From Pezizomycotina sp. ARF18 (Eukaryota; Ascomycota): 47,575 nucleotides of DNA. The stretch is taken from assembly GCA_002224055.1 (NCBI GenBank), contig AZLU01000172.1, forward strand, positions 44,040 to 91,614, in the 5' to 3' direction. Made by a program: the position numbers and the translations under genes. Positions 23,651-35,902 of the stretch are shown here, piece after piece; position 1 is the first letter of the stretch, and each line of letters starts with the position of its first letter. The notes beneath the pieces are model-generated. The model had not been told where the DNA came from. It was given only the letters and a program-made list of their open reading frames with translations, and did not search any database.

Positions 23651-25671
23651 CTTCAAGAAAACATTATGGGGACATATAATGCTAAGGATAATCCTTTCTG
23701 CAAACTTAGACAAAACAAGAGATCGAACAAAGAGTTGATCTCGGCTATGACGTCGAGAAGGCAAACCACGATGTCACGACGTCGATATGGACCGCAAGTC
23801 CGAGCGGAGACCGTTCACATTCAAGTTCGAGAGCGGAGTCGCGGCATAGCATGCGTCAAGCGGATTTATAGCCTAACTTGTATGAATATCGTGTATATTT
23901 AATCGTTTTTATATACTTAAGCATGTTTGTTATGGACTATATTCTACAAAATTATGAGGAGTAGTTCCCACGGATTCGGGTTCCTACTCTATTCAGGGTT
24001 AATGGGAAATGGCGAAACTATGACTAGGGCATCTTCTATAAAATACGGAGTTCTCGGGAAAAATCTAAATTATCACGAGGTTATCTATGTAAATAAGCAG
24101 CATTAGCGACATTATATTCTTACGATCAATATAACATGGGCTTCGCGCTCTGTATAATCTGAATAGTAAGGCTAAACTTGAGAGACATCCCAACGACGTT
24201 TAAATCTACTGGTTATACCTTTGGCATGCTCATGTATTTTCCCGTCTTGCCGGTGATACAAGCGCCTGAAGCTATTTACTTCACAAAATATTCTGATCAA
24301 TCCTTTGAAAACTTTGTGTACTCGGCTCCGCACAATTTAAATTTGCTGTTCAAACACGCCCTTTTTATCCAGAGTAGTCGCAATTTTGACGCTTGTGCGA
24401 CCAACAGCCATGATTCGGAATCGTGAGTTCCACCTTCGACTTTTACGGAGTAATACGTACGACCCTGTCACGACATGAAGTTTATTAATGCAACGCCATA
24501 AAAATCTCCCGGGGAAGTGCGGAGTAATACTTATAACGGGTATCAATAGTGCATCCGGGAAGGAAGACTAGCATTACCCTCGTTTAGTTCCGCTCTAATA
24601 CGAGGCGTCTTTCATGTTGATTGGGCTTTCGACATTTACAGCTTAGTTACGAGCCGCAATCAACAATCTTGGGCGAAAGCTATTCAAAACCGCAGTTTTT
24701 AGCTAAACTTTTCCAAGAAATACCAAAACCATCGCTTTGTTCTTTTAAACCACTCTAAAACTACCCCTCCTGCTATTGATGTGGATATTAACCTGGAATT
24801 TTAATATGCATTGCGATGACGTTTTACATTGTCGCTTGTTGTTGTTTTTTGGCGCAGTTGCGATCATTAGCTTCGGTGGTTTTTGTTTGCAAGGCTTTTT
24901 CTTTTTTATTTTATTTTATTTATTTTTTTTTCTGTAGGGCGAAGCAAGCGCTAAATCGAAACAGAAAATTGGGGCTTGTCACGCCCATTCCAGCCGCAAG
25001 TCACTGGTTTCATCGCAGCCTCTAGGCTCTAAGCGATACAGGAGAAACTTGTATGTACTATTAATTGTTCGGCTAAGCTAAATATACATTCTAAGTTACT
25101 TCAAAATATCTCGGAATAAATCTATCCATTATAAGGTTCAACTCAGAACAATTTTATAAGCTTTTCTTGATCGGTATCAGCAAAAACTGCCTAAAGAAAA
25201 TGAGGATGTTTTTATAATAAAAAGATATTAGCTCAATCGTCGAGGTGGTTGCCTGCTCAAGGCAGTATCACAAATAAATTCATTCGATCGGCTATGAGAA
25301 AGTCTATCAGTTTAGCCTTCTTCAAGTGACCCTGGGAGAGTTCTAGGCTAAGCGTAGAGTTATTTATAAATAATAATTATATCATGAAAATTAAACTTTG
25401 CTAGGGTTTCCGTCTATCGCTCTAAATATCAAAAGGCGCTCGTGAAGACTGTATAAACAAAAGAGTCTCCTCGAAGCACCGTCATCAGGCTATTTCGCAT
25501 TTGCACGAAGAATCTCGATCTACTTTAGTCCGTATTATTGTCAAGCTGGACCACTATAAGAGCGAAAAAGTCGGCTCGCTCCAACTCGAGAACGCGAACT
25601 AAACTGAAGCAAATCCATTATATTTTATTCTAAAACTCGCCATTATTTCTTCTAAAACTCGGGGCGTCGCG
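23651..25671. other. AT-rich intergenic region
   Basis: About 2 kb with no recognisable gene. Short frames (24178-24426, 24816-25025) have no supporting feature. A sequence near 25231-25275 can form an anticodon-like stem-loop but fails as a tRNA (see rejected items). Confidence 0.5.
25452..25458 (+). promoter_or_regulatory. Possible TATA box
   Basis: TATAAAC lies 220 bases upstream of the ATG at 25672 and is followed by a C/A-rich leader. The distance is long but acceptable for a fungal leader. Confidence 0.3.
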
Positions 25672-26642
25672 ATGTCTAACCTGAATGCCCGGCAAAGAGC
25701 TGAAGATTATCAAAGAAGACTCGATCATCAAAAGAAAGAGTTCGCAAAACATAAAAGACGGCGACCGCGTCTCGTCTCAGCGGCACTACAAAGGCTAGAA
25801 ATAGCGCTCCATGATACCGACGTTCCGACTGAGGAGCGGGTTAGGATTCTCAGCGACGTCCTTCTCGTTCCGAACAATAGGAAAGCAAGCACCTACCTGG
25901 ATGATCTTAAAAAGCATTACGCTTTCGATCACCTTAATGTTACTTTACACGCTAACATAAGCCAACTGGCACCCTGATTAGGTCTCGAGGACGTGAGCAA
26001 GCTGTACGGCTTCGCCATAGACCGGAAGCTGGATTATTGGGATGTTTCAAAGGCAGTGCAGAACCTTGACTATGGTTTGCGGCAGCGGGATCAGTACGTG
26101 TATATCATGAAGATGGCTACGCAGTGTTGCAGTAATTTTCTGGCGACGGCTGTGCGCGAGCTCGAAAGGATACAGCAGATAGACTTTAGGGAAGAAATGG
26201 TCAAGGTAAACTTGAAAAATCACAATCGTGGCATTTTGTTATGAATGTTTCTCTCCAGTTCCTAACATCTTTCCCTCTTTCTTGTATAGAAATTCGAAGA
26301 CAGGAAATTCGTCTAGGAAGTTCTTATAAAGCAGTACGATGCTGTCATGTCCGACGTTTTCTCGCCGAAGACCGTACGGGGCGGGGAATGTGCAAGCTCG
26401 AAATCAACTAAAACTAAAAAAAATCAGTTGGAGAAGATAACCAAAGTACGGGCGAGAAGCAGAACATGCGATACCGTTTCCAAAAGATGTTCGCGATTGG
26501 GAAGCAGCGGCATTCTGGCGAACTTCCCCCGGCTTATACGTCTGTGATGGGTGATAGTCAAGTCTCGCCAGCCGAAAAGTCGATATCAGAGAGCTTGGAA
26601 AGCCCGGATGCTGGGAATAGCGTAATGGGTCGGAGTGTATAA
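25672..26642 (+). CDS. Uncharacterised charged, probably helical protein
   Basis: I do not recognise this family. The start ATG at 25672 (context gcgATGTCT) leads into a Lys/Arg-rich region (HQKKEFAKHKRRRPRL), then a mostly helical-looking part with VPTEERVRILSDVLL. A proposed first intron at 25939-25981 (branch GCTAAC, acceptor gattag) removes an in-frame TGA at 25975, but needs a one-base phase correction. The second exon (DVSKLYGFAIDRKLDYWDV onward) ends at 26205 with a GTAAAC donor and a CCTAAC branch at 26261. Two acceptors follow: at 26289, which gives eight codons and a TAG, and at 26316, which skips that TAG and stays in the same frame. The distal choice continues through IKQYDAVMSDVFSPKTVR. 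After a further shift near 26440 comes a protein-like tail (MRYRFQKMFAIGKQRHSG) ending at TAA 26640. The product is about 280 residues. No membrane segment or signal peptide is seen. Confidence 0.6.
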
Positions 26643-28191
26643 AAGGCTTATAGATGTGAATATGACCGGGCCCTGAAAATAGATTACCAGAGTTAGAAAA
26701 TAATCGAAGATATTGCTATCGTTTAAAGTCTATTACGGGTCAAGCAATATACACTAGGAACAATCATAATAGAAGTACGCTGTGATACATGGCTTGTATA
26801 CAATCACTTCCGGAGCTTTCTAGATATCCTTAGTATTCGATTACAGAAAATTACAGCTGAATTTGCAACATACTACCTCAATTCTTAATATAAGCCTGCG
26901 AATTGATCATTGTGAAAGAGGGGGGGGGAGACAATCTCCAAGATAATACGCTGCATGCAGCTTGAAAAAATTGCCAATTGTTGAATGATCTGGCATTTTT
27001 CTTATGAATCTCTTGCAGCCAGTGGATTAATACGTACTCCACGAATGCCGGTTTTAGAGGACTTGAACCAATCGTATGAACTTCGTATGCAAGTAAAATA
27101 TCACTAGATATCAAGTGGAGCAATAACGTGTAGCTAGCTAATCGTAGCTGAACTGATTTCAAAAGTGGTCTTAATCTCCGCAATATTGCCGGCCAAAGAT
27201 ATCAAAGTAGCCAAAGAGAAATCCCCTAACATTGCTTAATCCAAGCTGGAATTATTAATTAATGAACATCATCACTTTTTCAACTCCTAGGATATTTTTC
27301 TACCAGATACCCAGCTGTGGTACACTCAATAACCATGTAAATATGGCCCAGAAGAGAAACGATAAAAAGGGGGCCAAGCTGTCATTTGCCTAGAGGTATT
27401 ACTGGCGTTTCCCGCAAGCGAACGGTTACCGCTTTCGTCCTTTGAGCTCCGTGAAAATGCCCGCCAAATTTGTCCCCCATGTTCCCCAAGGACTGAACAC
27501 GGTTTACATTTAAGAAAACACTACTTGCTATAAACGAAATTATCGCGATAGCTTTGGTATATTGCGCAGGCCGTTCTAGAGTTAAAGTAGCAAAGTTACC
27601 ACTTCCCTAAATTTGGCGAGGGGCTGTTCCTTTACTCGATTCCATTATTCGCCGATGGTGGTCACGCCTAATGGCTGAGAACTATCAAATCTCCCGCTCA
27701 CAGGGCGCAAGGGGTTCGCATTGCAATCACAGAACGAACAATGGAATTTTCTCAAACAGTAGTACTGCCTTCTTTTCCATTCCTAATGCAATACTTTAAG
27801 TATCGCAAGAATTTTAGCTCTCACGTTGGAATGTTTAGCGCTGTTCCAGCTGGAATCGCGAACCGCCCTTCCAACCCGTTTGCATGAGAAACGCTAGAGG
27901 CTTTAAGCTCTAAGCTTTTTCACGACTGAAATTTGAAAACGGTTTTTGCGTTATGAATGAAGCAGTCTTTTATAAAGACGATGTCGCCTTTGAAAAATGT
28001 GATTTTACTTCTGGTGATCTCCATCGAAAGTTTCCGCTTACTCTCTAAGGACCCTTGAAAGTAAAGTCGTGCTCGATTTCAGTTTTCACGAAGTGCATTG
28101 AGTAATTTTTTGTCGTCGTTTCTCTAAATCATCACCCTCATTTTCAATAGTTTTGGTATAATATTGATACACAAGCAGAAAAACATTCAAA
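26643..28191. other. Intergenic region without a supported gene
   Basis: About 1.5 kb. The only long frame is 27183 to 26878 on the minus strand (101 codons, Leu-rich), without a known motif. I do not call it. Confidence 0.5.
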
Positions 28192-28749
28192 ATGCACGGC
28201 GCAATTACGACAAACTTCCGCATGCCGGGTTCACTATACATGCACCCACGTGCTGAAACGCTCGAAAACATGTTAGGGCGCGGCGGCTTGGAACGCAAAC
28301 CCGTATCCGCCACGCCATGACCGTGTACTCCATCGTCGGAGCGCTTTTCACCGGATTGAGCGTCGTTCTGTGCCTTTGGAACGGTGGTGATTTTTGGGGC
28401 TTCGTGGCCGCCGGCGTGTTTGGCGCGGCGGCGCTCACCAGCTTCGTCCAGATGGCAGCTATGTGGTTCGACTTATGGAAGGTAGGCACCCAAAAAAAAA
28501 ATCACCGAAAGAAAAACAATAGTAATAATAATAGTATCTTGCTCGTCCAAAAGGGCAATTGTAAGCAATATTCATTGCGAACGTATTATTAACATTCTCA
28601 TTTTTTTTTTTTTTTTTTTTTTTTTTTGTAATTAAGTGAAATCTATCGACGAGGAACGAATGATTACAGGGCCCGTAAATGCGTCAACAGAAAAGGCAGC
28701 AGTAACGGGGATAGCATCTGTCAACGGAGAAAACAAAACTCTGAGATGA
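28192..28749 (+). CDS. Small uncharacterised membrane protein
   Basis: Not recognised. The ATG at 28192 follows an A-rich leader. The first 28 codons (to about 28275) join, after restoring one base, to a frame reading RRLGTQTRIRHAM and then two hydrophobic segments, YSIVGALFTGLSVVLCLW and a Gly/Ala-rich one (WGFVAAGVFGAAALTSFVQ). These look like two membrane helices. After FDLWK at about 28482 there is a GTAGGC donor. The next coding-like stretch begins after a TAATTAAG acceptor at about 28637, reading SIDEERMITGPVNASTEKAA and ending at TGA 28747. Joining the exons in frame also needs one extra base at the donor. The 150-base intron contains an A run and a T27 run. The product is about 140 residues. 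The composition (hydrophobic middle, polar tail) argues for a real gene, but exon limits are inferred. Confidence 0.5.
28601..28627. repeat. T27 homopolymer inside a proposed intron
   Basis: A run of 27 T that would serve as an unusually long polypyrimidine tract before the proposed acceptor at about 28637. Confidence 0.8.
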
Positions 28750-30340
28750 ATATCTTGCTGCACTGCACGACAGCCACAGCTGTTGTGATGAGCTGCGAGA
28801 TGAGGTTCTGATTGCTCCCCTTGATTTTGCAACTTCGCTTCTTACTTGCATGATTTATAATTGTGTTTCTTCAGAATTGTTTTTTTCATCCCATGTGCAC
28901 GTGTGGAAAACACAGACTGAGTTACCTTAGGTGTACGAGTGGCAGGTAGCCTTTTGCGACGTGGCGCATAGACCGAGCGTTCATCGGATACGGGCGGGAT
29001 AATAAAGCCCGCCCAGGGTCCCAGTGCCGAAAAACCTGAGGCTACCCCATTTCCGAAACATTTTGGCCTTTTGAATGTTTCCATATTAAGTCGTCCACGT
29101 ATGTCAATTTCCTTCACGAAGCGGGTTCGACTTGTTAAGATTGGAAGATTGAGGTCTCAAGGCCCAAGGGTATGAAATTCAAAAGGAAAGAATGAACCCA
29201 GCTTTCTTGAACCTACCAAAAATAGATGGCCTGTTTTTAAAAAAAAAAAGTATCTCCCTCATGTATTTTTCTTATTATTATCCGTACTTATTCACCTATT
29301 GGTACCCAATTACCATGTAGATATAATAATGTATATATAGAGAAAATCAAAGGCGGCCAATCCGGGAGCGACACAAGATAAACCTCCCTTAGTCATCTAT
29401 CTAGACCAAGCCGAAAAGGGGGAAAATATGAGCGGGTTGTTTTGGTCGTGTGGTTGAGCTGTCAAGTCAATGCCCTCTGAGCTGTTCTCCTAAAACACAT
29501 CCCAGCAAAATTTTTCTCTCCGAAATTATGGGTCCCAGAGCTCTCTCTCCCGTCGCACGTGGTTTTCTCTCCAATAGAACGGTTCGTTGACGCTAAATTC
29601 GTTGGCTAGTGTGGTGAAAAATCTCTCTCGCTTGCTGAACTCCCTTTCTGGCCGATGTGAGCGCTTGAGCTCTCCCATCCCATGGAACCACATTGCCTAT
29701 CTTCATTCGTCGACAAGGGTGTAGGTAGGTAGGTTTAGTTTTATCACACGCGCATGGTCGAAGCTAAACGGAATCGGGAACGAACCCAAACTACGTGTTT
29801 GGATTATTCGCCTCGATTTTTTGATGCCCCCTCGTTTCTTTCCTCTTTTGCCTTCCTCAAACATGTGGGGCCTAGTCTTCATTGGTGCCAGATATATTCG
29901 ATAAGCTGATTTCACTTCGCTGGATCTGGAAGCGTTGTCAATTTTGAAGCATGTCGAGTTGTCCCCCTCTCCCACTCATTTTTGGGGGCGCCCAGGTCGA
30001 AGCTGTCGGTCGACATGTCCTGCAGAAACCATGTCCTTGTACCAACGAAAATTGCTCAATAGCGGCCCGCAGGATGCATGGTGATCTAGCCTAATCCCTG
30101 AGAAGGGACACTGAATCCGATCTCCTTTGTTTCCGTTTTTGCAAAGTTCCCATCCTCCACCATCTGATGTGGTTTGCTGTGCTGCTGCTGGCCCCACTGG
30201 ACACCGCGTTCCTACGCTAAACTGCCCCCACTGTGAACAACAACTACACTCGACAACTGTCAAGTCAAAGTTAATGCCCAGTAAACTGAAGAGAAGCATG
30301 TAAAACTTCAAAGTCGTTGAGATTATGTGCATCTCGAAGT
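28750..30340. other. Intergenic region upstream of the Lys-rich protein gene
   Basis: No recognisable gene. A minus-strand frame from 29117 to 28842 (91 codons, basic) and another from 29975 to 29703 (90 codons) lack any known motif. The last 300 bases are probably the promoter of the gene at 30524. Confidence 0.45.
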
Positions 30341-30347
30341 TATAAAA
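30341..30347 (+). promoter_or_regulatory. TATA box of the Lys-rich protein gene
   Basis: TATAAAA lies 183 bases upstream of the ATG at 30524. The leader after about 30365 is C/A-rich and nearly free of G in its second half, typical of well-expressed fungal genes. Confidence 0.6.
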
Positions 30348-30523
30348 GGAGCCCATTCCTGCTCCTGAAATCCAAATCTTCTCATCAGCACAAAGCAGCT
30401 CATCAGCAAAGCAAACAACAGCAACCCCAACAACAATAACAAAGCTTCCAAAGCAAAGACATTCGGTCACCATACAAACTTACCTCCTCTTCTAATTCTT
30501 CCATACACATTCACATAAACAAT

Positions 30524-30987
30524 ATGTCGTTCCCCAATCCTTCCATCGCTGGTTTCTCCGGCTCTTCCAACAACACCAGCTCCACGGTCAGGACCTACAT
30601 AGATTCCGAGGGTAACCTCGTCCAGGAGGGTAACGGCAGCGAATTCTCTGGCGCCAGGCTCGCTGGTGGTGAGGCCTTCGCTTCGGATTCCGAGGAGGAC
30701 TCCGACCCTGCTCCTTCTGGGTACTACGCAACCTCGAGCAGCCCCAAGAAGGAGAAGAAGGAGAAGAAGCATAAGAAGGAGAAGAAGAGCAAGAACATCT
30801 CCCCGAAGCCGTTCCCCGAAGCCACGCCGCCCGGCCGGTGGCTGCTGCGCCATTGCAACCACGGACAGCAGCCTGTACAACAACAGGCTCAGTATCATCA
30901 GCATCCCATGCAGCCATGGTTCAGGGCCCAGGCTACCACGGATTCCCTCAGCAGGGTGGGCAGTACGGCGGTCGGGCTTACCAGTAG
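30524..30987 (+). CDS. Small disordered Lys-rich protein with Gln/Gly-rich tail
   Basis: I do not recognise the family. The single-exon frame starts at 30524 (MSFPNPSIAGFSGSSN), with Ser/Asn-rich, then acidic (ASDSEEDSDPAP), then strongly basic parts (KKEKKEKKHKKEKKSKN). A Gln/His-rich part follows (HGQQPVQQQAQYHQHPMQP). At about 30913 a one-base shift joins a Gly/Gln/Tyr tail (GYHGFPQQGGQYGGRAYQ) ending at TAG 30985; without the shift the frame ends at 31003 in sequence that looks less natural. The product is about 154 residues, predicted to be largely disordered, with no signal peptide. The good TATA box, G-poor leader and GC-rich codons suggest strong expression (inference). Charged and Q/G-rich low-complexity parts are found in RNA-binding or condensate-forming proteins, but no such function can be assigned. 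Confidence 0.65.
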
Positions 30988-33316
30988 AGCGCCAAACTAC
31001 TAACTGCAGCATTGGCAACGCATCACAACAACAATAGCTAGAATGGATCGAACATTGCGACAGTTTAGAATTGGCGGCTTTTAGAATTTGAGTTTTACGG
31101 CTTTTGTCCTTTTTCGCATGGGTTTTTTGTTTGGATGGTGATGGAGTTTTTGCACTTTTTTTCTTCCTGCTTATATCGATCAGCACATATACTTGTTAAA
31201 TACCCCATATACCAGTGCTTTTCGGCCTTTTGCCACATCAGAACGGAACATCGCTTGCTTTTCGGTTTTGGTCTTAGGGTGTTTTTGCACAGATATGATA
31301 GAGATTTTATCTAATATTTTTTTTTTGATTACTTCTGATGTCAACACAATCTTTCTATTCGCATCACAACCTTACCTTCACACTCGCTTCTCCCCCCTAC
31401 TACATAAACGCCGCTCTTTACACCTGCATCTGACTTTAGTCACTCTCTCTCTTACTACTTGCATTTAAGCATGTACCTAGACTAGATCCATAGATAAATC
31501 AAAGACATCAAAGATTTTAACTTCCTTCTCTCCAAAATGTGAATATGCGCTTCTTTGTGAAATGAATAATGCTCGTTAGAAAGGCAATAGAAAGCTTTTA
31601 CTTATTCATAATCCTTCCTTACTATACTCCTTTCCAAAACATCAGAGAATCGTGCTCTGGGTTCCAATGATAACTCCTTCGAATTTGTACTTGGCGGGCT
31701 TGGACCTTGGTCACGGACTGCAGTGAATTGAAAATAAAATGAAATAAAATAAAATAAAAATAAAAATGAAGATAAAAATAACATAGCTTGATCGTCCATC
31801 AAGTAGTTCTATTTCGAAGCTTGGCGCCACCCGACCTAAATTATAAAGTAGAGAACAACTCAACCATTGAGAACGAAATCACCTCTCAGAACAATCTGAA
31901 TATTCCAAGATATATGCGATCGTATCAGCGAACATGAAGTGTGGCAATGATAAAAACGATCGCTTTTCGTTTCGAACAAGGGCACTGATTCTTAAGAACA
32001 ACATGCTGGCGGCTTGTTCTGTTTGTGAATACCGTGCGTCAGGCAAAGCTGCAAGGCGAGGCGAGTGATGATGACACGCGAAACGAAAGTCGCATTGCGC
32101 ACAGCCTTTGCCGAAATCCCCAGATAAAATGCATGCAGCATGCAGTGCGACCATCGATATCTTTTTGAAACTATCGCAGTCTGGTATTCACGATGAGCGT
32201 GGATCAATTAAAAAAAGAAAAAAAATTTTTTTAGGTAGAAGGTGGCTGTTTTTAAATTTAGGGGAGATGCAAAATCACCTTCGTCTTCCGCTTCAAACAG
32301 ATCCACGCTAATGAAGAAACATGAAGCCATCGTATGCTTCTGGCCAGTTTTTTTTTTTTTTTTTTTTTTTTGCATTGGCGCGTTCTACTGAAGCAGGCTC
32401 ATATAGCAGAAGATGCCTACCTGTTCTTCAGCTTGATCATTGGGAGACAAGGATAACCTCTTATTTACCTCTCGTAAGTCCGGTTCTAGGGCCGCAGAAC
32501 TCAAGGAAGCCTTGCCAAGAAGAGAGAGCAAGGCCGTACCTAGGTAGCTTAGATATAGCAATTCCAATAGCGGGACCCTCCCTCTGAGCACAAACCGTAC
32601 CTGCCAGGATATAGTTTTTATGCGCCGCGACCGTTATAAAATTGTTTCGATACGATCTTTCGCCCCTCCACAGTGAAAGTTAACTTCTAGAATATTTCCG
32701 AAAATAGAAGCCTTTCTTATAGAATGTGCATTTCCCAACAACTAACCTACTAAGTACCTGAATTCTTACAACACAGATTGGGATCAAAGCGGTACGCTGG
32801 ATTCCCACAGATCCGAATTTTTCAACTCGTGCCTCTAGGCGTTGATGGAAAAAGCGGATCATGGGTCAAGGGTTGAAGCCTGTGGGTTCGTTCGCGGGCT
32901 ATTGACAGCATGCTGTTTTCCGTGACGCTAAATTGGCAGGTAGAACCCCGTATGTATGCTACGTCAGCGAAACAAAATAGCCAATCGTCTCCATGCTAGA
33001 GCATCTTAAGGTAGTACTCTCCCAGGCTGTCAACCGTAGAAACTCTTTCCAGTCACGGAATGAGTCCACCAACCAACCTCAACGGTCAACAGAAATAGAG
33101 GTGGCTCCCGAGTGCGATTATAAGGTGACTTGTATGTAGGTAGATAAGTAAAGTACATAAATTTCGGAAGCTGAGGTTCAAAGTAGTTGACTGGAAGGAG
33201 GAGGCATCAGAAGAGGGGAGAAAGGCCAGGAGAAGCTGAATTGTCTGAGCAGAAATGCTAGCAGTGGAGAGCCTGCGAGGATTTGTTCAGGCAGGATTCC
33301 CTCGAAAGGATCTAAA
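30988..33316. other. AT-rich intergenic region
   Basis: About 2.3 kb without a recognisable gene. It contains an AAAAT-type microsatellite at about 31733-31776, A9/T8 at about 32216-32233 and a T24 run at 32348-32371. Short frames here have no supporting feature. Confidence 0.5.
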
Positions 33317-33577
33317 TCAAGGTGTGAAGACTGGAGCCGTTTTGGTTTCTGATTTCCGATAACCCTGCACTGAAGAGGTAGAAGCCATCCAAAAACTGAG
33401 GAAGGCGGTTAGTGTAGAAGTAGCACTTGAGAATAGTAGAGCGGCTGGAGAGAAAAAATTGAATGGCGGCTTTCTGTATTCCCTACGTTTGAGAGATAAC
33501 ATTTGTCCACGAAGTCGTTCTTCGTTTATGGACAATTGAACATCTATTGCTTCCTGTTCGACGGTTTGAGGATTCAA
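33317..33577 (-). CDS. Candidate gene fragment, uncharacterised
   Basis: The minus-strand frame is open upstream of 33577 to about 33650 without an ATG, then reads through a helical, charged segment (EEQEA-like, with LSINEERLRGQMLSLKRREY) and a hydrophobic segment (FNFFSPAALLFSS, then STLTAFLSFWMAS) before stopping at 33317. A protein-like frame continues further left in another register (DPFEGILPEQILAGSPLLAF at about 33304-33245). The coiled-coil-like start plus a membrane segment suggests a real but frame-broken gene. No family is recognised and no splice sites are clear. Confidence 0.3.
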   Translation of the reverse strand: MNPQTVEQEAIDVQLSINEERLRGQMLSLKRREYRKPPFNFFSPAALLFSSATSTLTAFLSFWMASTSSVQGYRKSETKTAPVFTP

Positions 33578-35902
33578 AACGGCCTTCGAGGAGGCTGTGG
33601 TAGTGATGCAGGTGGGAAGATAGATTAGAGAAGTTTTTTTTTTTTTTTCGTTTGGTTACTTGAATTTAGCACCTTTATTTACTATCACTAAAATAGTCCC
33701 TGTCAACGCTCACTAGTACTAACTTCAATATATTCTACTAGTCATCAACAGTCAAATTCCATAATTTTCATTCGAGTTTTGAGAAGAAAAAAGTTTCTTG
33801 TGCAAGTTTTCAGTATTCTTGATGATTCTACGAGTATAAAGCTTCTTTCAAGAGTCAAGTGTTTAGTGTTGTTTCGCTGGCAGTGCCGCTTCACGAAAAT
33901 TCTTTCCCTTCGGTCACGCCGATGAACTAGTTCAAATGAAGTCTAAAGCACTCTTTTTTGCACCAACGCGATGGAGCATGAGAGCAATCCAGAGACTAGA
34001 ATTCCTGTGCGATATATGACTCTTTGAGAGCGATCATGAGCCTGTGGCTCTAAGCGCCTTCTTTTTTCTATTCCTTTCCATTTTTTTTTTTTTTTTTTTT
34101 TTGGCTGCAAGTGCTTCTCATCGAATTAGGAACATTGGATATCAAGTCATATCATGTATTCGCCAGCAGGAGCCCTTAGAGAATGTCTTCGTTCATTGCC
34201 ATCGTGGTCGCACAAGTTGAAAACGTGGCAGAGAAATGCATGCCGTTCCATCAACCGCACTTTTATATTCTCCCGAATTTCTCTCGTTTGGGGAGCGAGA
34301 CAGAAAATTGGTACGCTGTATTAAAAATGATACCTCCAACAAGACCAAGTGCGCAGTTTCAAGCTATCGTGTTGCCGCGCCTCCGATATCATGACGGCTA
34401 ATATGTTGTGCGTTTGTGTCACCTTTGTAAACTTGAATAGCTTCTTTGGAGCTAACATTAATCCAGATGCCACGTTAGCCCGGTTAATAAAAGAAGGTCT
34501 TCTGGATATTGAAAATATCCTCTGCTTTTCATAGGCTATCGTAGGAGTTCTTCCAACTATGCGTCAATAGAGATTCCAGTCCTTGAGATGTAAATACACA
34601 TATTTTTCTATACTCTCTCCCCTTTTCATTACCAAAAAAAAAAAAAAGCAGATAATGATTAGTGATGTTCATAAAATGAGCAAAGTGGCCTGATTTTCGA
34701 GGTATATTCGTGCGTAAGTATGAAAACTTTCGATCGTTCTGATTTCCGCGAGATATAACGAAACTCGCTATATGTCAATCATATCGCCGTCATACTTTGT
34801 AATTATGCAGTATATCGGTTGGATAGTAACCAACTACTGGCCCGGGCAGACTCGCGCACTGCGGGTCTAGATGCGAAGCGTGATGTGTCAACAAGATATG
34901 CGTTCCCTACTATGGAACCGCGCGGCCGGCTAGCAAACGATATATTTTCATGAAAGATTAAAAATATCTCATGAGACTGCAGGGCAGGCTTTCCCTAGGA
35001 GAACGAGAAGACTTTGAGGGTACATGAGGGTACTTTTCGACCTTGAGCGGTACACGAGAGTACATGTTGATGTGTCTGGAGCTCCTGGGTTTGCGAAGTG
35101 CTCCACTGAGCAATTTTCTACTTCCTCCTTTAATGAACAATCGGTATGAGGTGCGAAGGCACGTTGGAATGGAAACAATATGATGTGTAATATAGTTCTT
35201 CGTGAAATTAAACGCTCAAAGAAAAAGCAGGAAGCGATATCAGGTTCAGATATACGTACGCAGTAACCAATAATTTCTGGGTTTACTGGAATTTACTCGC
35301 CGCGCGGATGCGCTTAGAGCGGTAGCTCAAGTACAGAGGCGATATGAACCATCTGCCTGGATCGCAGAAAGACATGGATTATCGCGTTAATATACCGAAC
35401 AGTCACGATTGCTTTAAGATAGTGAACGCATTGCCTCATGACCGAAGTTCTCGCATCGAACTTCCTTCCGCGACTCGCGATAGATCCCTGGGTTCGTAAA
35501 GGCAGCTAAATCAATTTAGAAATTAGCAGATATCAAGAGCAAATCAAATGATTCCGCCAGCTATAGATATATAGCTTAAACGTGGGGGTCGCCCTTTGGA
35601 ATTCGAGCTGTTATTTGTTGAAAGTCTGCTTTCCGGATGCAAACCAAGGAACGGGGACCCAGGTCCAGTATAGGGTAGACCTCACTATAGCCTGTCTTAT
35701 GAGGAAAACATGTTCAGCCTTTCGTCCCGGAGCTTTGTTTCTCATAAATCACACCGGTCAAGCGCCTAAGGTAGTCTCTTGCTCTAAGCGCAAAGATATC
35801 CTTTGATGAAAAGGTAGAAATCTTTGGGAATGTGTGGATCGATGGGATAGCGCGCGTTTTTTTTTTTGTTCCCTATTTTTCATGATTATTATGATTGAAC
35901 AG
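33578..35902. other. Intergenic region without a supported gene
   Basis: About 2.3 kb. It has T runs near 33637-33648 and 34080-34101 and an A run near 34634-34647. Frames at 34183-34401 and 35178-34958 (minus) have no recognisable motif. A small direct repeat of GGGTAC occurs near 35017-35032. Confidence 0.45.

Noticed and set aside
25228-25275. tRNA-like stem-loop with an apparent CTC anticodon
   Set aside because: Position 33 is not T, no T-arm with a GTTCRA-like loop follows, and there is no matching acceptor stem.
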